Shown piece by piece: positions 30,113 to 33,254 of a DNA stretch of 33,254 bases. Numbering within the stretch: position 1 is the first letter of the stretch; each line of letters opens with the position of its first letter. Where the stretch lies: assembly GCA_017962765.1 (NCBI GenBank), contig JAGCUP010000123.1, forward strand, positions 1 to 33,254, written 5' to 3'. The notes under the pieces were generated by a model. The model saw only the letters and a program-made list of their open reading frames with translations, was not told the origin of the DNA and did not search any database. Made by a program: the position numbers and the translations under genes. This DNA is from Muribaculaceae bacterium. Its GTDB lineage: Bacteria > Bacteroidota > Bacteroidia > Bacteroidales > Muribaculaceae.

Positions 30113-32833
30113 CTACCGCTTTTTGCGGATAACATACGGCACTAACCACACCAGCGCCGTAACAGCAATGATAATAACCCATTCCTCCCAGCCGAGCGGC
30201 TCCACATTGAAGAAGGCTCCACCACAGGTGACGATAGCTAATTGCCCCACGAGAATGACGGCGGCAATGAACAGGAATCCTCGACAGGCCATGAGTGGTA
30301 AGCGCTGCCCACCGAACGCCTTGGCATTAAACATGTTCCAAAATTGCAACATCACGAAGGTTGTGAAGAACAAGCTAAGCTCATGGGAATTAATGCCCTG
30401 ATAGCTATGGGTCATATTGGACAATTTTATATCTATCAGGTTGTGCAAATCACTGTGGTCGAGCAGGAAGAAGAAACCAATGAGTATAACGGAGAACAGC
30501 AAGCCCACGCCGAGGATTTGCCTCCACATGGAACGCGTGATGATAAACGCCGTGCGCGAGCGGGGCTTGTCATTCATCACCTCGCGCGTGGGAGGCAAAG
30601 TGGCGAAAGCCATCGCCGCAAAGGTATCCATGATAAGGTTCACCCACAGCATCTGCGTCACCGTGAGCGGCGTTTCCTTGCCCAAGAAAGCACCCACGAG
30701 TACCACGAGGCACGCGGCCACGTTGACAGTAAGCTGGAACAGGATAAAACGCTGAATGTTCTTATACAGCGAACGGCCCCACATCACGGCGCGACCAATG
30801 CTGGCGAACGAGTTATCGACGATGGTGATGTCGCTCGCCTCCTTGGCTACGGCGGTGCCGTCACCCATTGAGAGGCCCACATGGGCTGCATTGAGGGCCG
30901 GCGCATCGTTAGTGCCGTCGCCAGTGACCGCCACTACCTCTCCATTGGCTATCAAAGCCCTCACAATACGGCGCTTGTCGCTGGGCCGTGCACGTGACAC
31001 GATTTTCAGGTTCTTGACCCGTTCTTGCAGTTCCTCATCGCTCATGGCGGCCACCTGCTGGCCGGTGAGGTGATTTTCTTCGTTGTCATCGTCGCGCCAA
31101 ATGCCCACCTGGCGGCCCACCTCCATGGCGGTGCCCTCGTTATCGCCCGTGATGACAATTACCTTGATGCCCGCCAGGCGGCAACGCTGCACGGCGTCGG
31201 GCACTTCAGCACGCACGGGGTCGGCGATGGCAACGAGTCCCATGAAGCGCAGCCTGTCGGCCTGCAGCTCTCCCTTGGCGATTACTTGCTCGCCCTCTCC
31301 CACTTCTTGGCAAGCGAAAGCGAGGGTGCGCATCGCTTGGTGCTGATATTGTTTGAGTTGCAGTTGCACCTCGTCGCGCGGCACGTCGCCATCTATCGTG
31401 GCGCAACGCTCAAGCAACAGTTCGGGGGCTCCCTTGACAAAGAGGCGTTTCACGCCATCGGGACACACGGCCACGACAGCCATATACTTACGCTCGGTGC
31501 TGAACGGAATTTCGGCCACCACCTCGCACGAAGTTTTCACTTGGCGGTAGTCCACGCCCTGCCCGTCGAGCCACAACAGCAAAGCGCCCTCGGTGGGGTT
31601 GCCGATTACCGTGGGAGACTTTCCCGGCTCGTAATGTAGGTGTGCAGTGGAATTGACGGCGATGCCTTGCGCCACAAGCTGTCCCTCGACCGCGTCGAGC
31701 AAACTCGTCGCCTCGGGCATGCTATAGAAATTGGCGTGTGCCACACGCATCTCATTTTGCGTGAGTGTCCCAGTCTTGTCGGTACAAATCACCGTGGTGG
31801 CTCCCATCGTTTCACAGGCATGAATTTTGCGCACCAAGTTGTTGGTCTTGAGCATACGCCGCATCGAGTAGGCAAGGCTCATCGTCACCGCCATGGGAAG
31901 TCCTTCGGGGACGGCCACGACGATGAGCGTGACGGCAATCATGACAGTCTCGAGGATATAGGTAATGAAGTCGGCCCACACAAAGTCGCCCGAAAGGAGG
32001 TAAGACAAAATGCGTCCCACCACCACAAGGGCGGCAATCACATAGCTGCACACACTGATAAGGCGGCCCAAGCCATCGAGTTGCTCCGAGAGCGGCGTCT
32101 TGACGCTATCGTCGATTTGTGTCTCCTCATAGACTTTGCCGTTCTCGGTGGCGTCTCCCACCGCCGTCACGCGGAACACACCGTGCCCCTCCATCACCTT
32201 GGTGCCGCGCAGCACCTGGTTGCTGGGGTAAGTGGCCTCGGGGTCGAAAAGTTCTTCCTTTATGGTCTTCGAGCACATGGGCTCGCCGGTGAGCGATGAC
32301 TCATCAACAGTAAGCGACACAGCCTTGAGCAAGATGCCGTCGGCAGGAATCTCCTGCCCCGTCTCAAGTATAACAATATCGTCCACCACCACATCGCGGC
32401 GCTCGATGACCACGACGTTGCCGTTGCGCACGGCATGCACTTTCTCCTCATCGTTGACCTTGTTGAGAAGCACAAATTCCTTATCGGCCTTGAGCTCGAA
32501 AATGAAGGCGATGCCCGTGGCCAGCAAGATGGCCAGCAGGATGCCTACCGGCTCAAAGAAGACGTGGGCACCACGTTGCGTGAGGCCCATCCAGCCATTG
32601 TATTCGGCCAGCGAGATGAGCACCGAGAGCGCGGCGGCTATCTCTAATATAAAAATAAGGTGATCGCCATCGTGCCATCCCTTGATATGGTGGCCCAACG
32701 GACCGGTCAGTTTCTCGAAAAAGCGCTTCCACGCGCTCTCGCGCTTGCGTGGCGTGAACACGTTTGCACCATGGCGGGCGCGGCTCAGTGCCACCTCGTC
32801 GTCGGTAAGTCCTCTATATGGAAGTCGCGACAT
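30113..32833 (-). CDS. P-type IIB-like calcium-translocating ATPase
   Basis: 906 residues, typical length. It pumps Ca2+ out of the cytoplasm using ATP. Visible are the actuator loop LTGEP (usually TGES), the phosphorylation site D352-KTGTLT, VAVPEGLP in membrane segment 4, the KGAPE nucleotide-binding block, the hinge VTGDGTNDAPAL, and membrane segment 6 with LWVNLIMDTFAAMA. The N-terminus (YRGLTDDEVALSRARHGANVF) is the cation-ATPase N domain. The Asn/Asp in segment 6 and the PEGLP favour Ca2+ over other ions. The TonB-like gene lies 20 bp upstream on the same strand and the short YdeI-like gene 13 bp downstream, so the three may form one transcript. Confidence 0.92.
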   Translation of the reverse strand: MSRLPYRGLTDDEVALSRARHGANVFTPRKRESAWKRFFEKLTGPLGHHIKGWHDGDHLIFILEIAAALSVLISLAEYNGWMGLTQRGAHVFFEPVGILLAILLATGIAFIFELKADKEFVLLNKVNDEEKVHAVRNGNVVVIERRDVVVDDIVILETGQEIPADGILLKAVSLTVDESSLTGEPMCSKTIKEELFDPEATYPSNQVLRGTKVMEGHGVFRVTAVGDATENGKVYEETQIDDSVKTPLSEQLDGLGRLISVCSYVIAALVVVGRILSYLLSGDFVWADFITYILETVMIAVTLIVVAVPEGLPMAVTMSLAYSMRRMLKTNNLVRKIHACETMGATTVICTDKTGTLTQNEMRVAHANFYSMPEATSLLDAVEGQLVAQGIAVNSTAHLHYEPGKSPTVIGNPTEGALLLWLDGQGVDYRQVKTSCEVVAEIPFSTERKYMAVVAVCPDGVKRLFVKGAPELLLERCATIDGDVPRDEVQLQLKQYQHQAMRTLAFACQEVGEGEQVIAKGELQADRLRFMGLVAIADPVRAEVPDAVQRCRLAGIKVIVITGDNEGTAMEVGRQVGIWRDDDNEENHLTGQQVAAMSDEELQERVKNLKIVSRARPSDKRRIVRALIANGEVVAVTGDGTNDAPALNAAHVGLSMGDGTAVAKEASDITIVDNSFASIGRAVMWGRSLYKNIQRFILFQLTVNVAACLVVLVGAFLGKETPLTVTQMLWVNLIMDTFAAMAFATLPPTREVMNDKPRSRTAFIITRSMWRQILGVGLLFSVILIGFFFLLDHSDLHNLIDIKLSNMTHSYQGINSHELSLFFTTFVMLQFWNMFNAKAFGGQRLPLMACRGFLFIAAVILVGQLAIVTCGGAFFNVEPLGWEEWVIIIAVTALVWLVPYVIRKKR

Positions 32834-32853
32834 CTCTATTACATTGCCTCACG

Positions 32854-33254
32854 TCACTGGAACTTATAGACAATGGTTCCCACCCCCTCGGTGGTCTTAT
32901 CCTTGGGGACACTGAACTGTGAGGCCAAAGCTTTGTTGAGACAGTCTTGTCGCTGCGAGGCGTTCTTGATGGTACCTCCGGCAATTTCGGCACTATGCAC
33001 CTTGCCATCGGCCTTGACGCGCACACGCACAATTACCGTACCCGACTCGGGGCCATGCGGCCTGGGGAAATTCTTGGGACCATAGCCTGCGAGGCCGCTG
33101 CCCACACTTCCCACACCGGTTTTATTTCCCGTGTCGGCATTACCGTCCTTCGAGCCTTGCTTGCCGCTACCGCTACCCTGCTGTCCGAATTTTCCCTTTG
33201 CGGGGTCGGGTGCCGGTTGTCCCTTGTCGGTTTTGTTGTTGTTCTTGTTGTTAT
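32854..33254 (-). CDS. TonB-like energy transducer, C-terminal part (5' end outside window)
   Basis: The minus-strand frame is open to the window edge; 133 residues plus the stop are seen. The first 50 are a low-complexity linker rich in Asn, Lys, Gly, Gln and Ser (NNKNNNKTDKGQPAPDP...), as in periplasm-spanning TonB proteins. The rest, VIVRVRVKADGKVHSAEIAGGT, then A-SQRQDCLNKALASQFSVP and GVGTIVYKF, is a TonB C-terminal-type beta-alpha-beta domain, which would contact outer-membrane receptors. The N-terminal membrane anchor must lie beyond 33254. It is followed by the Ca2+-ATPase after 20 bp. Confidence 0.7.
   Translation of the reverse strand, partial: NNKNNNKTDKGQPAPDPAKGKFGQQGSGSGKQGSKDGNADTGNKTGVGSVGSGLAGYGPKNFPRPHGPESGTVIVRVRVKADGKVHSAEIAGGTIKNASQRQDCLNKALASQFSVPKDKTTEGVGTIVYKFQ

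Overview
The window looks like a piece of a gut-type Bacteroidales chromosome (Bacteroidetes; Muribaculaceae- or Prevotella-like, family not resolvable from the sequence alone). The reasons are: promoters of the Bacteroidetes form (TAnnTTTG -7 box, TTTG/TTG about 20 bases upstream) ahead of several genes, almost no Shine-Dalgarno signals, large secreted proteins with dockerin-like tails, and familiar Bacteroidales genes (queC/D/E/F, pdxA, a short iorA, YitT, PEGLP-type Ca2+-ATPase, an AtoE-like transporter). No integrase, transposase gene, CRISPR array or rRNA is present.

Region 1-900: the 3' end of an FAD-dependent oxidoreductase, then a gene-poor stretch with a 141-bp tandem repeat and degenerate short repeats. 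Region 759-9183 is an AT-rich defence-type island in an otherwise GC-rich window. It has a 137-bp promoter/leader module present twice, a frameshifted DUF1016 nuclease relic, and a compact + strand operon: PLD-nuclease/helicase fusion (1173 codons from the most upstream start, 1162 from the preferred ATG), Eco57I-class adenine methyltransferase (1044 aa), a small coiled-coil membrane protein and a 221-aa protein of unknown function. This looks like a restriction-modification-like or DISARM-like antiphage system in a minimal layout that I cannot match to a named type. The methyltransferase is itself a composition mosaic, with its catalytic/target-recognition half much more AT-rich than its N-terminal half.

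Region 9270-16140 is on the minus strand. It holds a secreted dockerin protein and an apparent operon pdxA - nucleotidyltransferase - ATP-grasp enzyme - CDP-alcohol phosphatidyltransferase - HAD phosphatase. The last gene carries an in-frame amber stop. The four genes after pdxA look like a small pathway that activates a small alcohol or phospho-polyol with CTP and puts it on a lipid or other acceptor. Region 16280-18525 holds the queuosine precursor genes queE, queD, queC and queF (minus strand). A tRNA-Leu(UAG) with a textbook Bacteroidetes promoter diverges from them.

Region 18873-28537: a short-chain fatty acid transporter, a second CDP-alcohol phosphatidyltransferase, a secreted Ntn-hydrolase with dockerin tail, the iorA-iorB pair for aryl-pyruvate oxidation, a 96-bp MITE-like element with terminal inverted repeats and 5-bp direct repeats, and a 1127-aa secreted GHL10-type glycosyl hydrolase with dockerin tail. 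Region 28622-33254: a YitT-family membrane protein behind a perfect 16-bp palindrome, a short YdeI-like protein, a P-type Ca2+-ATPase, and the 3' end of a TonB-like protein that runs off the window.
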